A stretch of DNA of 64,000 nucleotides from Lucifuga dentata. Taxonomy: Eukaryota; Chordata; Actinopteri; Ophidiiformes; Bythitidae. Made by a program: the position numbers and the translations under genes. Below, piece by piece: positions 62,787 through 64,000 of this stretch. Under the pieces are notes generated by a model that saw only the letters and a program-made list of their open reading frames with translations, did not search any database and was not told the origin of the DNA. Numbering within the stretch: the first letter of the stretch is position 1; each line of letters begins with the position of its first letter. The stretch spans positions 190,896 to 254,895 of the forward strand of contig VXCM01000465.1 in assembly GCA_014773175.1 (NCBI GenBank), given 5' to 3'.

Positions 62787-62850
62787 GAATCACACAGACT
62801 TATTCAGGCTTACAGAAGACAAAGTGTTACTCTGTAACTGTAATCCTTGT
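62750..62850. repeat. (GA)n plus adjoining dispersed repeat, copy 2
   Basis: An imperfect GA tract is followed by atcacacagacttattcagg, cttacagaagacaaagtgtt and taactgtaatccttgt. It is a direct-oriented near copy of 57949-58005 with a small insertion (tactctg). Confidence 0.85.
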
Positions 62851-62862
62851 GAACTTGCATAT

Positions 62863-62863
62863 G

Positions 62864-62891
<28 letters not shown>
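62863..62891. repeat. (CA)n microsatellite
   Basis: CA run of about 28 bp. Confidence 0.95.
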
Positions 62892-62894
<3 letters not shown>

Positions 62895-64000
62895 AGGAGG
62901 TGAGAGAAAGAGAAAGAAAACAGCACAAAGGATGGCATAAGTCCTTATATTTTGTGTAATTTCAATGCCACTGGTATAAATCTTTTGTATGAGTCAGACA
63001 TAAGTGAGCAGTGTAGTTTTCTCCAGATTGTTTAATCCTCAGAGGGAGAGTGTCTAACGAAGCAGGAGCAGAGGTGGCACAGTGACATACTGTATCGTCA
63101 GGGAGGTTATGATTAATTACTTTGTGCTTTGTTTCACCAGCCTAATTGCACAAGCAGAGATAAGGAGCTCTGGCATTGGAAGCAGCTTACATAACACAAA
63201 CACTTTCTGGTGTGTGTATAGACAAAGTGATAAGCACATTATGCCCTACATATTTAATATAAACACATTATTTTGGTATATGCATGTGTTTAGTCCACAT
63301 GCAGAAATGTCTGTCTCTGTGGATGAGGATCTGCATTATGTGTTCTCACACACACATATACGGTATGGTGGCATTTGTTCTCCTCTATATCCACATCCTC
63401 AATGTTTTTGCCACCACTAATCCTCTGAAGTGTGGGTTTACCTCTGGCTAAGCGGGTGAAATTGGTCTGTTAATGGAATTACGGTGTATGGTTGCCCAGA
63501 AAGAGACTCTCAGTGGAGATAAAGGAGAGGGCAGGACACCTGCAGTGCCAGACCAGCTCAATATGCTCCAGACACTTTCAATTGATCCTGGCCCCCCAGA
63601 GTACATTGGAAAACAAAGAGAACTGGGGCTTTGATCCAAGATCCACAGGAGGAAAGAGTGAAGCATGTACATTGGAGGGAACAGATCAACAGGCTTTATG
63701 TCCTTATAACATTGTAACATGAATGTTTCAAGGATCAACTATTGGCTCAGTAGAAAAATGTTTTGTCTGCTCAACTGACTGCTGTAGTCCTCAATACGCG
63801 TTATTTACAAGATCAGGCACGAAAGTTCCTGATAAATATAAGTTCTTATTTATATCCCTCTTTTTGCAATATACTTCATATCACATACAATGACAATGCT
63901 ATGGTGTGCTGTGATGTAATGCTGTGTTAAATGCTCTCCTTAGCCTTTATTACAACTGTGGTGTGAATGCACCAGATTGTCTGTCATTTTAAGCAAGGCA

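Noticed and set aside
63160..63190. Possible prkca exon 2 (a stretch that reads FQCQ on the minus strand)
   Set aside because: Only about 12 nt match. The upstream GFGKQG codons and a GT donor are missing.

Overview
The window looks like vertebrate nuclear DNA, most likely a teleost fish. Exons are small and lie in AT-rich introns. Dinucleotide microsatellites (AG, AC) are very dense, and there are fragments of fish-type LINEs and MITEs. No bacterial, phage or CRISPR features, rRNA genes or tRNA genes were seen. Gene calls rest on reading conserved protein sequence and GT-AG splice sites by eye. Residue and exon numbers follow the human orthologues as I know them.

Two protein-coding genes were found, both on the minus strand. 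The larger is prkca (conventional protein kinase C alpha). Its exons 3 to 17 run from about 59680 down to the stop codon at 8556, with a probable 3' UTR to about 8.0 or 6.3 kb. All 15 exons join in frame and give residues about 69-672, from the second half of C1A through C1B, C2, the kinase domain and the C-terminal tail. The start codon and the first half of C1A (exons 1-2) were not found and probably lie beyond 64000. The second gene is cacng5 (TARP / calcium-channel gamma-5). Its start-codon exon is at 2437-2632 and exon 2 at 1001-1087; the remaining exons lie beyond position 1. The order prkca then cacng5, on one strand, matches the human 17q24 neighbourhood.

Layout: 1-583 is a 5'-truncated LINE reverse transcriptase in a cacng5 intron. 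1001-2632 holds cacng5 exons. 2.7-6.3 kb is intergenic, with a CpG-rich, exon-like block near 5.7 kb that may be a cacng5 5' exon. 6.3-8.55 kb is the prkca 3' UTR. 8.5-15.8 kb is a compact cluster of nine exons encoding the kinase domain and tail. 20.1-21.9 kb holds the C2 exons and 31.9-33.4 kb the C1B exons. A 26 kb intron then leads to the C1A exon at 59.6 kb, and 59.7-64 kb is more intron.

Intronic sequence holds about 35 microsatellites, a hAT MITE with a clear 8-bp target-site duplication, a nested pair of inverted-repeat elements, two LINE fragments, several LINE/SINE-like 3' tails and some long hairpins. Sixteen single-N gaps are present. Three are flanked by exact direct copies of 63-76 bp and look like unmerged contig ends. 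One N falls in prkca exon 13 and removes part of the APE-motif codon.

I found no clearly new biological system. The most interesting points are CT microsatellites abutting three prkca splice sites, the assembly artefacts that affect the gene model, the nested transposons, and a GC-box/CCAAT-box cluster inside the gene.
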